NCBI RefSeq assembly: GCF_001424565.1
Contig: NZ_LMOL01000016.1
Location: forward strand, 36,523 to 100,522
Length of the DNA: 64,000 nucleotides
Source of the DNA: Arthrobacter sp. Leaf141
GTDB taxonomy: Bacteria; Actinomycetota; Actinomycetes; Actinomycetales; Micrococcaceae
Direction: 5' to 3'
The number at the start of each line of letters is the position of its first letter. The first letter of the stretch is position 1. This document shows positions 50,852-59,354 of this stretch, in pieces. The translations under genes and the position numbers were made by a program. The notes beneath the pieces were generated by a model. It was given only the letters and a program-made list of their open reading frames with translations. It ran no database searches and had not been told where the DNA came from.

Positions 50852-51187
50852 TTGATCACTCTCCAGCGCCGCCAGCTCGTAGGCCACGACATCCTGCTGG
50901 CACGGCACGGCAACCACATCTGCTCGATGCGGGTGGACCGGAGCAACGGCACCGTCGTGGCGCTGCTCGACGACGGCAGCGTTGACAGTGCCCCGAACAC
51001 CATCGCCCCCGGCCTGCGGCTTCCCGAAACGGTGGGCAGCACCCTGCGGGACGACTGGAAATTCCTGGCGGCCTGGGGCGCAGCAACGGCGGTCCTGGGA
51101 ACGGTGATGACAATGGCGGCGGTGACTATCGGCGCCACGCTGGATCCTTCGACGCTGGAGATGCTGGCCGCTTACCCGGCGTACTGA
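50852..51187 (+). CDS. Small uncharacterised membrane protein
   Basis: About 111 residues that I do not recognise. The first 70 residues are hydrophilic with a beta-rich look (LLARHGNHICSMRVDRSNG, then VVALLDDGSVDSAPNTIAPG), followed by one hydrophobic segment near 75-95 (FLAAWGAATAVLGTVMTMAAVTIG). The start is uncertain: TTG at 50852 has AGGGG upstream; ATG at 50813 is an alternative. TAAAAT at 50794-50799 may be its -10. It is convergent with the PAP2 gene. Confidence 0.6.
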   Translation: MITLQRRQLVGHDILLARHGNHICSMRVDRSNGTVVALLDDGSVDSAPNTIAPGLRLPETVGSTLRDDWKFLAAWGAATAVLGTVMTMAAVTIGATLDPSTLEMLAAYPAY

Positions 51188-51203
51188 TCCCGGCCGGGGC
51201 TAG

Positions 51204-51833
51204 CTAGCCCACCAACCAGCCCTGCAGGAGCCACCAGATCCCGGCCATCACCACACCGCCGAACAAGGTGCCCGCCACTACCTGCGCCAGGGTATGTGCC
51301 CGCAGGACCACCCGGGACCACCCCACGGCCGGGACCAGCAGCACGAGCGGCAGCCATGCCGGTCCCAGCATCAGCACGGCGATGACCGTGGACGAGGAAA
51401 TTGCCGCCGCGTGGCCGCTGATTTTCCAGAAGGGGCTCACTGCCGCCAGGACCACCACGCCGCCCACCACGGCCAGGACCATGGCGGTGACACTGGGCGG
51501 AGCCCCGGTTGCGGCCAGCACCAACAGCCCCACCCCAATGGAGACCAGGGTCAGGACCAGCACGGGGGCGCGTTGCTTGCGGTTGCTGATGTGGTGGTCG
51601 CTGACACGTCCCAGCCGGACCAGGATGAGCAGCAGGCCCAGCGGAAGCAGGCAGACAAACACGGCCGCCAGCGCCCCGTAGCCCAGTGTTCCAGGCAAGC
51701 CCGGGGTGGTCAGCGGGCTCAGCAGAAGCTGTGCACTGACCACCACCGGCGGCTGGAGGATTTCGGTGATCCAGCGGGCAGCCCTGTTTTTTGCCCTGAT
51801 GATTCCGGCGGCCGGCACCGCAGCTTCAGTCAA
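51204..51833 (-). CDS. PAP2-family membrane phosphatase-like protein
   Basis: A 209-residue membrane protein with about six segments. PAP2 elements are visible but diverged: RKQRAPVL in place of Kxxxxxx[14 protein letters not shown] for PSGH, and [13 protein letters not shown] for SR-x5-H-x3-D. The final Asp is replaced, so activity is uncertain. Relatives dephosphorylate lipid phosphates. The TTG start overlaps the end of the E2 gene (51826-51833) on the same strand; GTG at 51818 is another option. Confidence 0.7.
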   Translation of the reverse strand: MTEAAVPAAGIIRAKNRAARWITEILQPPVVVSAQLLLSPLTTPGLPGTLGYGALAAVFVCLLPLGLLLILVRLGRVSDHHISNRKQRAPVLVLTLVSIGVGLLVLAATGAPPSVTAMVLAVVGGVVVLAAVSPFWKISGHAAAISSSTVIAVLMLGPAWLPLVLLVPAVGWSRVVLRAHTLAQVVAGTLFGGVVMAGIWWLLQGWLVG

Positions 51834-53334
51834 GGAGCAGCGCCGGCTCCTCCAGAATGGCGGCTACGTCCGCCATGAACCGGGCGGACAGGTCGCCGTC
51901 CACAACGCGGTGGTCGAAGGAACCACCCAGCGTGGTGATCCACCGGGGGATGACCTCGCCGTCCAGGACCCAGGGCTTCTGCTTGATGGTGCCGAAGGCT
52001 ACGATCGCCACTTCGCCCGGGTTGATGATGGGAGTCCCCGTGTCGATGCCGAGGGCGCCGATGTTGGTCACTGTCAGGGTGCCGCCCTGCATTTCTGCGG
52101 GTTGGGTCTTGCCGGCCCGGGCGGTGGTGGCAAGGTTGTTCAACGCCAGCGCCAGTTCCTTCAGGGAAAGGTCCTGGGCGTTTTTGATGTTGGGCACCAT
52201 CAGCCCGCGCGGGGTGGCGGCGGCGATTCCCAGGTTCATGTAGTGCTTGATCTGGATTTCGGCGGTGTCTGCCGCGCCGTTGTCCACCCAGGTGGCGTTG
52301 ACGCTCGGGTTCCTGGCGGCGGCCCAGATGACAGCCTTGGCAAGGATCAGGAGCGGAGAAACCCTGACGCCCTCGAAGTCCCTGGATGCCTTGAGCCGCT
52401 TGACGAACTCCATGGTCCGGCTGGCGTCCACATCCACGAAGATACTCACGTGCGGGGCCGAGAACGCCGACTCCACCATGGCCCGGGCCGTGGCCTTGCG
52501 GACACCCTTGACGGGGATGGTTTCCACACGCTGGTCCTGCGGCTTGCCGGCCTTGCCCCAGAAGCCGTCTGCCTTGTCCAGCTCGGCATCGCGCTGCGAC
52601 TGGTAGCTCACCAGGTCCTCCCTGGTGACCTCACCACGCAGCCCGGTGGCCACAACGTCCGCGAGGTCAATACCGAGGTCGCGGGCGATCTTGCGAACCG
52701 GGGGCTTGGCGAGGACACGGTTGACCAGGCCGGTGATGGTGCCACCAAGGGTGGGCCTGGTGTCCTCGGCTCCGGCGGGGGCGGCAGGCACCGCCACCGG
52801 GCCGGCCGCGGGCACGCTGGCCGGCGCCGGCGCCGGCGCAGTGGCGGGCGCGGGCGTGGCAGCGGGGCGTGCGGCCTGCGCAGGCGCCGCCGCTGTCTTG
52901 CGGGGGCGGCGCTTCACGGCGTCGGCTTTGGGGCCCGAACCCACCAGCGGACCGCCGGCCGGCCGCGCTCCCGGTGTTCCGGCGTCGTCCGCTGCTGCCG
53001 CGTCATCGCCGGCGTCCGCGGGCAAGGTGCCGTACATCAATTGGGCAGGAGCCTCGGGCGCACGGACATCGGCGGGGGTGGGGTCGCCTGCAACGTCATC
53101 GCTCACACTGATGATGGCGGTGCCAACATCGATGGTGACGCCTTCGGGCACCAGCAGTTCCCTGACGGTCCCGGCGAACGGGGACGGCAGCTCCACGATC
53201 GACTTGGCGGTTTCGATCTCGCAGATGACGTCGTTGACGGCCACGGTGTCGCCGGGCTTAACCTTCCAGGCGACGATTTCCGCCTCCGTGAGCCCCTCGC
53301 CGACGTCGGGCAGGTTGAACTTGTTTAAAGTCAT
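51826..53334 (-). CDS. bkdC: Branched-chain 2-oxoacid dehydrogenase E2 (dihydrolipoamide acyltransferase)
   Basis: A 502-residue acyltransferase, the core of the complex. Residues 1-78 are one lipoyl domain with the lipoylated Lys in [12 protein letters not shown]; an Ala/Pro-rich linker (95-200) follows; the E1/E3-binding domain is [22 protein letters not shown]; the catalytic domain carries [15 protein letters not shown] with the active-site His. It lies 7 bases after E1beta. The three genes oxidise 2-oxoacids from Val, Leu and Ile and supply acyl-CoA primers for branched fatty acids. No E3 gene is in the operon. Confidence 0.93.
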   Translation of the reverse strand: MTLNKFNLPDVGEGLTEAEIVAWKVKPGDTVAVNDVICEIETAKSIVELPSPFAGTVRELLVPEGVTIDVGTAIISVSDDVAGDPTPADVRAPEAPAQLMYGTLPADAGDDAAAADDAGTPGARPAGGPLVGSGPKADAVKRRPRKTAAAPAQAARPAATPAPATAPAPAPASVPAAGPVAVPAAPAGAEDTRPTLGGTITGLVNRVLAKPPVRKIARDLGIDLADVVATGLRGEVTREDLVSYQSQRDAELDKADGFWGKAGKPQDQRVETIPVKGVRKATARAMVESAFSAPHVSIFVDVDASRTMEFVKRLKASRDFEGVRVSPLLILAKAVIWAAARNPSVNATWVDNGAADTAEIQIKHYMNLGIAAATPRGLMVPNIKNAQDLSLKELALALNNLATTARAGKTQPAEMQGGTLTVTNIGALGIDTGTPIINPGEVAIVAFGTIKQKPWVLDGEVIPRWITTLGGSFDHRVVDGDLSARFMADVAAILEEPALLLD

Positions 53335-53341
53335 GGTGTCC

Positions 53342-54322
53342 TCAGTAGGAGAGGGCGCGGTCCAGCGCCTCCAGGATGCGGTCGATGTCCGGCAGGTAGT
53401 CTTCCTCCACCTTGGCCACCGGGTAAGGCATGTGGAAGCCGCCCACCCTGATGACCGGGGCTTCCAGCGAATGGAAGGCCCGTTCACTGATGCGGGCCGC
53501 GATTTCGCCGCCGATCCCGCCGAAGGTAGGTGCCTCGTGGGCCACAATGAGCCGGCCGGTCTTTTTGACCGATGCGGTGACAGTGTCGAAGTCGATCGGG
53601 GAGATGGAGCGGAGGTCGATCACTTCGACGCTGTGGCCGTCCTCTGCCGCCGCGTTGGCAGCTGCGAGTGCCACCGGGACCAGCGGGCCATACACCACCA
53701 CCGTGGCGTCCGTACCCTCACGGAGGACATGTGCCTTGAACGGATCAGCGGAGGCGCCGGGAGACGTTGTGTCCACCTCACCCTTGAGCCAATAGCGGCG
53801 CTTCGGTTCGAAGACAATCACCGGGTCCTGGCAGTCCACTGCCTGCTGGATCATCCAGTAGGCGTCGTGCGGGTTGGAGGGGGTGATGATCCGCAGGCCG
53901 GCCGTGTGGGCAAACAACGCTTCCGGCGACTCTGAATGGTGCTCGATGGAGCCGATGCCACCGCCGTAGGGGATGCGGATCACCACGGGGACAGTCAGGT
54001 TGCCGTTGCTGCGCGAGTGCATCTTGGCCAGTTGCGTGGTGATCTGGTTGAAGCCGGGGAACACAAAGCCGTCAAACTGGATTTCGCAGACGGGCCGGTA
54101 CCCGCTCAAGGCCAGCCCGATGGCGGTGCCGATGATGCCGGATTCCGCCAGGGGTGTGTCGACGACCCGGTCCGGGCCGAACTCGCCGATCAGGCCGTCA
54201 GTGACCCGGTAGACACCGCCCAGGGGCCCGATATCCTCGCCCATCAGCAGAGATTTGGGGTTCGCACCCAAAGTGGCGCGGAGGCCTTCGTTGATGGCCT
54301 TGGCGATGGTCATGGTGGTCAT
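53342..54322 (-). CDS. bkdB: Branched-chain 2-oxoacid dehydrogenase E1 beta
   Basis: A 326-residue transketolase-like subunit: [27 protein letters not shown]-type segment ([20 protein letters not shown]), [15 protein letters not shown] and [19 protein letters not shown]. The [10 protein letters not shown] region distinguishes branched-chain from many pyruvate enzymes. It pairs with E1alpha to bind thiamine diphosphate. The ATG shares a base with the E1alpha stop. Confidence 0.93.
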   Translation of the reverse strand: MTTMTIAKAINEGLRATLGANPKSLLMGEDIGPLGGVYRVTDGLIGEFGPDRVVDTPLAESGIIGTAIGLALSGYRPVCEIQFDGFVFPGFNQITTQLAKMHSRSNGNLTVPVVIRIPYGGGIGSIEHHSESPEALFAHTAGLRIITPSNPHDAYWMIQQAVDCQDPVIVFEPKRRYWLKGEVDTTSPGASADPFKAHVLREGTDATVVVYGPLVPVALAAANAAAEDGHSVEVIDLRSISPIDFDTVTASVKKTGRLIVAHEAPTFGGIGGEIAARISERAFHSLEAPVIRVGGFHMPYPVAKVEEDYLPDIDRILEALDRALSY

Positions 54323-55557
54323 CAGTGGCCTGCCTTTGCTGCTGCCGGGCTGCCGGATTCGTCCGGGCCGGCGAACCCTGCACTGTATTCCTCGAACCAG
54401 GCCAGCTCCTCGGCCACCAGCGGGTGCGCCTCGACATAGGTGTTGGCGAAGGCGGTTCGGATGTCCGGCGTTTCCAGGTCGTGGGTGGTGCGCCGGACGT
54501 AGGCGGCGAGGTCGTCGCCGTCGGCCTTGACCTTGGCGAAGAAGTCGTCGTCCGCCATGCCCTCGGCGCGCAGGTGAATTTCCAGGCGGGCCAGGGGATC
54601 CTTGGCGCGCCAGGCGTCCTCCTCCGACGACGGCCGGTACTTTGTGGGGTCATCGGCTGTGGTGTGGGCGCCAACACGGTAGGTGAACGCTTCGATCAGG
54701 ACGGGTCCGTGGCCCTGGCGGGCGTGTTCGAGCGCCCATTCCGTCACGGCGTGCACGGCGATGACATCGTTCCCGTCCACCCGGATGCCCGGGAATCCGT
54801 AGCCCTTGGCGCGGTTTGAGAGCGGCACCCGGGTCTGGACGTTGCTGGGCACGGAGATGGCCCAGTGGTTGTTCTGGCAGAAGAACACCACGGGGGCGTT
54901 GTACGAGGAGGCGAAGACCATCGATTCGTGCACATCGCCCTCGGAGCTGGCGCCGTCCCCGAAGTAGGCCATCACAGCCGCCTTGGGCAGCGCGGCCGCG
55001 TTCCCGGCGGCTGCCGCAAGCTTCTGGTCCCGCTGGATGCCCATGGCGTACCCCACGGCGTGCGGGGTCTGCGCCGCCAGGACCAGGGTGTAGAGGTGGA
55101 AGTTGGTGTCCTTGGGGTTCCAGCCGCCATTGGAGACGCCGCGGAACTGGCGCAGGAGCTCAGCCAGATCAACGTTGCGGGTCAGTGCCACACCGTGTTC
55201 ACGGTAGGTGGGGAAGATGTAATCCTGGGGCTGGCTGGCCCGGCCCGAGCCGATCTGCGCAGCTTCCTGGCCGGTGAGCGGCACCCACAGGGCCAGCTGG
55301 CCCTGCCGCTGCAGGGCGGTGGCCTCGACATCAAAGCGCCGGATGGCCGCCATGTCGGCGTACAGGCCGCGGAGCACGTCCGGCGTCAGTTTTGCCGCGT
55401 ACTTGCTGAACACCGGGTCCGACCCGAGCGTTCCGTCGGGGCCCAGCAGCTGGACCATGTGCGCGGGGGGTGCACCCAGCACGGCTTCCGCATCAGCTTC
55501 GCGCTGATCGTCAACAGCTGTTCCGTCGAACTCGGTGGAAGGCAGATGTGTGCCCAT
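54322..55557 (-). CDS. bkdA: Branched-chain 2-oxoacid dehydrogenase E1 alpha
   Basis: A 411-residue subunit with the thiamine diphosphate motif YFGDGASSEGDVHESMVFASSYNAPVVFFCQNN, the phosphorylation-loop-like YRVGAHTTADDPTKYRP, and ALQRQGQLALWVPLTGQEAAQIGS near the N terminus. AAGGAG precedes the ATG at 55557. It heads the bkd operon, downstream of a symmetrical 40-bp dyad. A pyruvate preference cannot be excluded, but the pattern fits branched-chain enzymes better. Confidence 0.92.
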   Translation of the reverse strand: MGTHLPSTEFDGTAVDDQREADAEAVLGAPPAHMVQLLGPDGTLGSDPVFSKYAAKLTPDVLRGLYADMAAIRRFDVEATALQRQGQLALWVPLTGQEAAQIGSGRASQPQDYIFPTYREHGVALTRNVDLAELLRQFRGVSNGGWNPKDTNFHLYTLVLAAQTPHAVGYAMGIQRDQKLAAAAGNAAALPKAAVMAYFGDGASSEGDVHESMVFASSYNAPVVFFCQNNHWAISVPSNVQTRVPLSNRAKGYGFPGIRVDGNDVIAVHAVTEWALEHARQGHGPVLIEAFTYRVGAHTTADDPTKYRPSSEEDAWRAKDPLARLEIHLRAEGMADDDFFAKVKADGDDLAAYVRRTTHDLETPDIRTAFANTYVEAHPLVAEELAWFEEYSAGFAGPDESGSPAAAKAGH

Positions 55558-55605
55558 ACCGTCTCCTTGCTTGCCGCATCCAGGTTGGATGCAATGTCGC
55601 TGGGA

Positions 55606-55645
55606 TATATGCCTTCACAGGAATACATTCCCGGTACGGCATATA
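55606..55645. promoter_or_regulatory. Nested 40-bp dyad upstream of the bkd operon
   Basis: Inner palindrome GGAAT-AC-ATTCC (55620-55631) and outer arms TATATGCC (55606-55613) and GGCATATA (55638-55645) share one dyad axis, with 6-base spacers on both sides. It lies 49-88 bp before the E1alpha start, where a regulator would act. Confidence 0.65.
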
Positions 55646-55706
55646 CATTGGCTTACTGATCCTAACTTTATCTTCAGTAGGTAGCGCCGCGGCCACTTGT
55701 TAAGCG

Positions 55707-56825
55707 CTAGGAACCCCGGGGCGCCTTTGTATAGTCCGCACAGAGCTGCAGGAAGCGGGTGTTGGCCTCGGCTTCACCGATGCTCACCCGGACACCCTCA
55801 TCCGGAAACAACCGGACCGACAGTGCCCTTGCCGCCGCTTCCGCGGCGAAACCGGCACTGTCGGATCCCAAGGCCAGCCAGACGAAGTTGCCCTGGGCTT
55901 CCGGGACAGCCCAGTCCAGGTGCCGCAGCCCCGCAACCACACGGTCGCGTTCGTCCACCAGGGTTTGTACCCTTCCTACAACTTCGGGGAAATTCTGCAG
56001 TGAAACGACGGCTGCCTTTTCGGCGATCTGCGACACCGCAAACGGCGTGGCAGCCGCCCGGAGGTACTGCGTGATGCCGGGATTACTGACGCTGTAGCCC
56101 ACCCTGAGCCCGGCCAGTCCATGGGCCTTCGAGAAGGTCCGCAGCACCACTACATTGGGATAGCCGCGGTAGAGGTCGATGCCGTCCACGGCCCCGTCCG
56201 ACCGGACGAACTCCTGGTAGGCCTCATCGATGACCACCACCACGTCCGCAGGCACGGCACGGATGAAGGACTCGGTTTCGGCTGCCTGGAGCGCCGGTCC
56301 TGTGGGGTTGTTGGGCGTGCAGAGCAGAATGACGCGGGTCCGGGCAGAAACGGCGGCCGCCATGGCCGCGAGGTCGTGCCGGCCGTCCGGGGTGACAGGG
56401 ATGCGGACGCTTTCAGCGCCGGCCAAACCAACGCTGATGGGATAGGCCTCGAAGGAACGCCAGGCGTAGATCACTTCATCCGGCTTGCCGTCTTCGTTCC
56501 GGCCGGCAAAGGCGGCCAGGATCTGGTTCAGCGCTCCGAGGCTGCCTGCCCCGGTCACGATGTCGTCCGATGGGACGTCCAGGAAATCCGCGAGCTCCGA
56601 GCGCAGCCGGCTGCTCAGCGGATCAGGGTAACGGTTGACGTCCGATTGCTCCGCGATGGCCGCCAGGACGGCGGGCAACGGCGGCAACGGGTTCTCGTTC
56701 GACGAGAGTTTGTAGCTGTCCAGTCCTTCGACAACGGCCGGCGGTTTGCCGGCGGCGTAGCGGGGCAACCCGGCCACCACCGGACGCGGCGGGATTGCGC
56801 CGCCCAGGGACTCTGCTGAGGTCAT
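55707..56825 (-). CDS. hisC: HisC-type aminotransferase (histidinol-phosphate or aromatic)
   Basis: A 372-residue class II aminotransferase: KLSSNENPLPPLPAVLAAI at the N terminus, LLCTPNNPTGPALQAAE, VVIDEAYQEFV, and the PLP lysine in VVLRTFSKAHGLAGLRVGYSVS. The sequence fits HisC/Pat enzymes; actinobacteria often carry a second copy acting on phenylalanine, and no his genes are nearby, so an aromatic role is as likely. The ATG at 56825 has GGAGGGC upstream and also TAGGCT 7 bases before it. The longer open frame upstream is unsupported. Confidence 0.87.
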   Translation of the reverse strand: MTSAESLGGAIPPRPVVAGLPRYAAGKPPAVVEGLDSYKLSSNENPLPPLPAVLAAIAEQSDVNRYPDPLSSRLRSELADFLDVPSDDIVTGAGSLGALNQILAAFAGRNEDGKPDEVIYAWRSFEAYPISVGLAGAESVRIPVTPDGRHDLAAMAAAVSARTRVILLCTPNNPTGPALQAAETESFIRAVPADVVVVIDEAYQEFVRSDGAVDGIDLYRGYPNVVVLRTFSKAHGLAGLRVGYSVSNPGITQYLRAAATPFAVSQIAEKAAVVSLQNFPEVVGRVQTLVDERDRVVAGLRHLDWAVPEAQGNFVWLALGSDSAGFAAEAAARALSVRLFPDEGVRVSIGEAEANTRFLQLCADYTKAPRGS

Positions 56826-56832
56826 GCCCTCC

Positions 56833-56838
56833 AGCCTA
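56833..56838 (-). promoter_or_regulatory. -10 hexamer of the hisC-type gene, leaderless type
   Basis: TAGGCT on the minus strand, then GGAGGGC, then the ATG at 56825. Confidence 0.4.
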
Positions 56839-56915
56839 CTTCTCCCACCGCCCCGGCCTGGGGCAATTGCTGCCCGGTCCAGCCCGTTTCCGTGCGGTGT
56901 GGAACCATGGAGGGC

Positions 56916-57344
56916 ATGGGTTCCTTTCTCCTGCGGGTCATCGTCAACGCTGCGGCAATCTGGGTGGCCGGCTGGGTCCTTCCCGGCCTGGAGATCTCCA
57001 GCGGCGCGGCATCGGACGTCGTGGCAAAAACCGGCGTCACTGAAAACACCGACACCATCGGCATTGTCCTTGCCTATCTGTTCATCGGCGCCATCTTCGG
57101 GGTGGTCAACGCCTTTGTCCGGCCCTTGGTCCGCGCCCTGGCGCTGCCAATCACCATCCTGACCCTTGGCCTGTTCACCGTGGTGATCAACGCTGGCATG
57201 CTTTTCCTGACAGCCTGGATCAGCAGTTACACCCCGGTGCATTTCACCATTGACTCGTTTTTCTGGACGGCAGTCCTGGCAGCCGTCATCATCTCGCTGG
57301 TCTCCCTTGTGGCGGGCATCCTGCCGGGCCTCAACCGGCGGTAA
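56916..57344 (+). CDS. Phage holin-like four-TMS membrane protein (superfamily IV)
   Basis: About 142 residues with four hydrophobic segments. The conserved loop GAIFGVVNAFVRPLVRALALPITILTLGLF is the hallmark of the widespread bacterial holin-4-like family (PF04020), which is chromosomal and of unknown function; it is not evidence of a prophage. The start is uncertain: ATG at 56916 has GGAGG just upstream, ATG at 56907 is nine bases earlier. It is convergent with the hydrolase gene, 20 bases away. Confidence 0.82.
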   Translation: MGSFLLRVIVNAAAIWVAGWVLPGLEISSGAASDVVAKTGVTENTDTIGIVLAYLFIGAIFGVVNAFVRPLVRALALPITILTLGLFTVVINAGMLFLTAWISSYTPVHFTIDSFFWTAVLAAVIISLVSLVAGILPGLNRR

Positions 57345-57364
57345 GATCCGGCCAGGTCCTTTCC

Positions 57365-58759
57365 TCACCTCCCACCCAGGCCACGCTCCCTGCCCCGCGG
57401 TTCCGTGGCCGGCGCCCGCCGCGGCAGCTCCCGGGACCGGGTGAGCTGGAACCTCGTAGCGGTGGCACTGCCGCCAGCTCCCAGCAGAACACCCAGCGCC
57501 GCAGTGGTGGACACCAGGGAAGGGTCGGAGCTGGCGGCGACCAGCCGCGCGCCGTTTTCGTAGCCGCTGAGGCTGTGGCCGGCACCCAGCCCGCCCTCCC
57601 CCGGGCCGGCAACGGGCGGGCTGCCAAGGGTTACGGTGACACGGTCCCGGGTGTCCGGGTTGGGGGTGCCGTCCGCGCCCGGCACCCAGTCTGCCCGGTG
57701 TTCCAGATGCAGGGACCCAACACCCGGCGGAGCGTTGATTCCCGCCACCGGAGACCCTGCCGTCAGCACGTAGCCGACGTTGTACTCGTGGCGGATCCGC
57801 GGGTCCGCCACGAGGTTCATGGCGTGGATGCCGCCCTGGCTGTAGCCCACGGCCACCACCGACGCGCCCGGTTCAGCGCCCGCCGCCCGGAGCGCCGACA
57901 AGATGGCGGCGTCGATTTCCGCCGAGCCGTAGAACATTCCTTCGGCTATGCCGGCCTCGTCGAACGGGTTCTCCCCTCCCATCCGGCTGCCGGCGGCCTG
58001 GGTGCCCGGAACCACCACCACGTACGTCTTGGCCGGACCGGCGCCCACGGCCAGGATCTCAATGAACCCGGCGCCGCGGGCGTCGATGAGCCGGACACGT
58101 TCCAGCAGCCCGGCCGGTGAGCTGTCCAGGGCCACGGACAGCGTTTCCTCCTGCCGGAGCTGCAGCGGCCTGGGCCGAAGGAAACCCATCAGCAGGTCCC
58201 GGAGCTGCGGTGCCCGGGCGATCCGGCGTCGGGTGTCCGCGGATTCCAGCCCCAGGGTGGACACCAGCCCTTCCACGGAGCTCCGGTCCGGTACTCCGGT
58301 GCCGGCCATGGTGGCCATCGAACCCCGGATGTCCGCAACGCCTGCGAACCCCAGGAACCGGACGGCGTCCGCCCGCCATTCCGCCAGTTCATACTCGCGC
58401 CGGCAGTCGCGGATGCGGGTACTGAGCTGCTGCATCTCCTGCCGGACAAGGCGGAGGCTCCACTGGCTGTTCCGCACCGCAGCGACATGCGGCGCCGCCG
58501 ACCACGGCGCCGCACCAGCGATCACGCCCAGTTGCTCACCGATCCTGCCCACCTCCGTTTCCGCTGCCAGGAGGTCAGCTGCGAGGGAATCCAGCTTCTC
58601 CGCACCACCCGTCAGCTCCTCGAGCTGAACGGCTATCCCGCCGGCGCCGCCACGGATGGTCAGGTACCCGTCCCGGGCAGGGCCGGACAGGCCGATCCCG
58701 CCGCCCTCCGCCTGCGGGTAGCCGGACACATTGCCGGCGGCAAGCCTGCGCGCGGACAT
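57365..58759 (-). CDS. Alpha/beta-hydrolase-like protein with helical N-terminal domain, second gene of a WXG-type pair
   Basis: A 464-residue protein. Residues 1-150 are helical and contain AEWRADAVRFLGF, like an ESX-type or WXG helical hairpin; residues 210-400 are an alpha/beta hydrolase with VVVPGTQAAGS and the nucleophile elbow VVAVGYSQGGIHAMNL, and a likely His in GAGHSLSGY. The C-terminal tail is basic. Lipase, esterase or peptidoglycan-directed activity is possible but unproven. Its ATG overlaps the stop of the preceding gene (TGATG), so the two are coupled. Confidence 0.7.
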   Translation of the reverse strand: MSARRLAAGNVSGYPQAEGGGIGLSGPARDGYLTIRGGAGGIAVQLEELTGGAEKLDSLAADLLAAETEVGRIGEQLGVIAGAAPWSAAPHVAAVRNSQWSLRLVRQEMQQLSTRIRDCRREYELAEWRADAVRFLGFAGVADIRGSMATMAGTGVPDRSSVEGLVSTLGLESADTRRRIARAPQLRDLLMGFLRPRPLQLRQEETLSVALDSSPAGLLERVRLIDARGAGFIEILAVGAGPAKTYVVVVPGTQAAGSRMGGENPFDEAGIAEGMFYGSAEIDAAILSALRAAGAEPGASVVAVGYSQGGIHAMNLVADPRIRHEYNVGYVLTAGSPVAGINAPPGVGSLHLEHRADWVPGADGTPNPDTRDRVTVTLGSPPVAGPGEGGLGAGHSLSGYENGARLVAASSDPSLVSTTAALGVLLGAGGSATATRFQLTRSRELPRRAPATEPRGRERGLGGR

Positions 58760-59091
58760 CACGGCCAGCCCGGGAACGCCTGGCCGGGGAGGCTTCCGCC
58801 GGCCAAAGTGGAGCTTCCGGACAACGGGACTTCCGGAACGAAGCGTGACACTGCCGCGCGGGCCTCCGCCAACCGTTCCAGGGACTGCGCCAGGGCGGCC
58901 GCCTGGATCGACACCGCCTCCCGGTACGCCTGTCCCGCCGGGGACTGCCACTCAAGCAGCTGGATATCCCGGCACCCGGCAAGGACCTGCTCAACACGCA
59001 CCGAACAGCCCGCCAGCCGGGACACCAGGTGCCCCACCGCCTCCTGCGCGCCGGCTCCGGACCATGGGTCCGTCACCGCATCCGTGACCAT
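58759..59091 (-). CDS. Small WXG100-like helical protein
   Basis: A 110-residue protein with the WXG100 shape: helix (EAVGHLVSRLAGCSVRVEQVLAGC), a turn with LLEWQSPAGQAYREAV, and a second helix (AALAQSLERLAEARAAV). W-x-S replaces W-x-G, as in some family members. GGGAGG precedes the ATG by 7 bases. It overlaps the hydrolase-like gene by one base. It may be the export partner of the next protein. No type VII secretion core lies in the window. Confidence 0.7.
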   Translation of the reverse strand: MVTDAVTDPWSGAGAQEAVGHLVSRLAGCSVRVEQVLAGCRDIQLLEWQSPAGQAYREAVSIQAAALAQSLERLAEARAAVSRFVPEVPLSGSSTLAGGSLPGQAFPGWP

Positions 59092-59354
59092 TTTGTCCCT
59101 CCCTGCTCCGTACCCCACCTGCCTTGTGCGGCCTCGTACTGCCTGCTTTTTGACCCCTGACTTGTGCCGCCGCCGCAATCTCTTTGCCGACAGGCACCAC
59201 GCTACGAACGGCCGGCGCGCCGGCCAAGAACCGTTGCGGCCTATGTGGACAAGGTGCGAAGCCAGCAGCCACCCCTGACCGGGCAACCGCCCCTGCACGG
59301 GTAACAAGGAAGGCCGGCTTAAGCGCCGCACCAGGTTCGTGAAAGAATCAGCAC
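59092..59354. other. Intergenic region WXG-like pair / purB (263 bp)
   Basis: No gene is visible. It holds divergent promoters. A perfect 16-bp palindrome GGCCGGCGCGCCGGCC lies at 59210-59225, and AAGAAT (59343-59348) ends 6 bases before the purB ATG and may be its -10. Confidence 0.5.

Noticed and set aside
56892-57344. Holin-like gene as a sign of prophage
   Set aside because: This four-segment family is common in bacterial chromosomes and no other phage gene is present.
59210-59225. Palindrome GGCCGGCGCGCCGGCC as an operator
   Set aside because: All G and C and built from common GGCC/GCGC steps; at this base composition it is weak evidence, so it is only mentioned in the intergenic entry.
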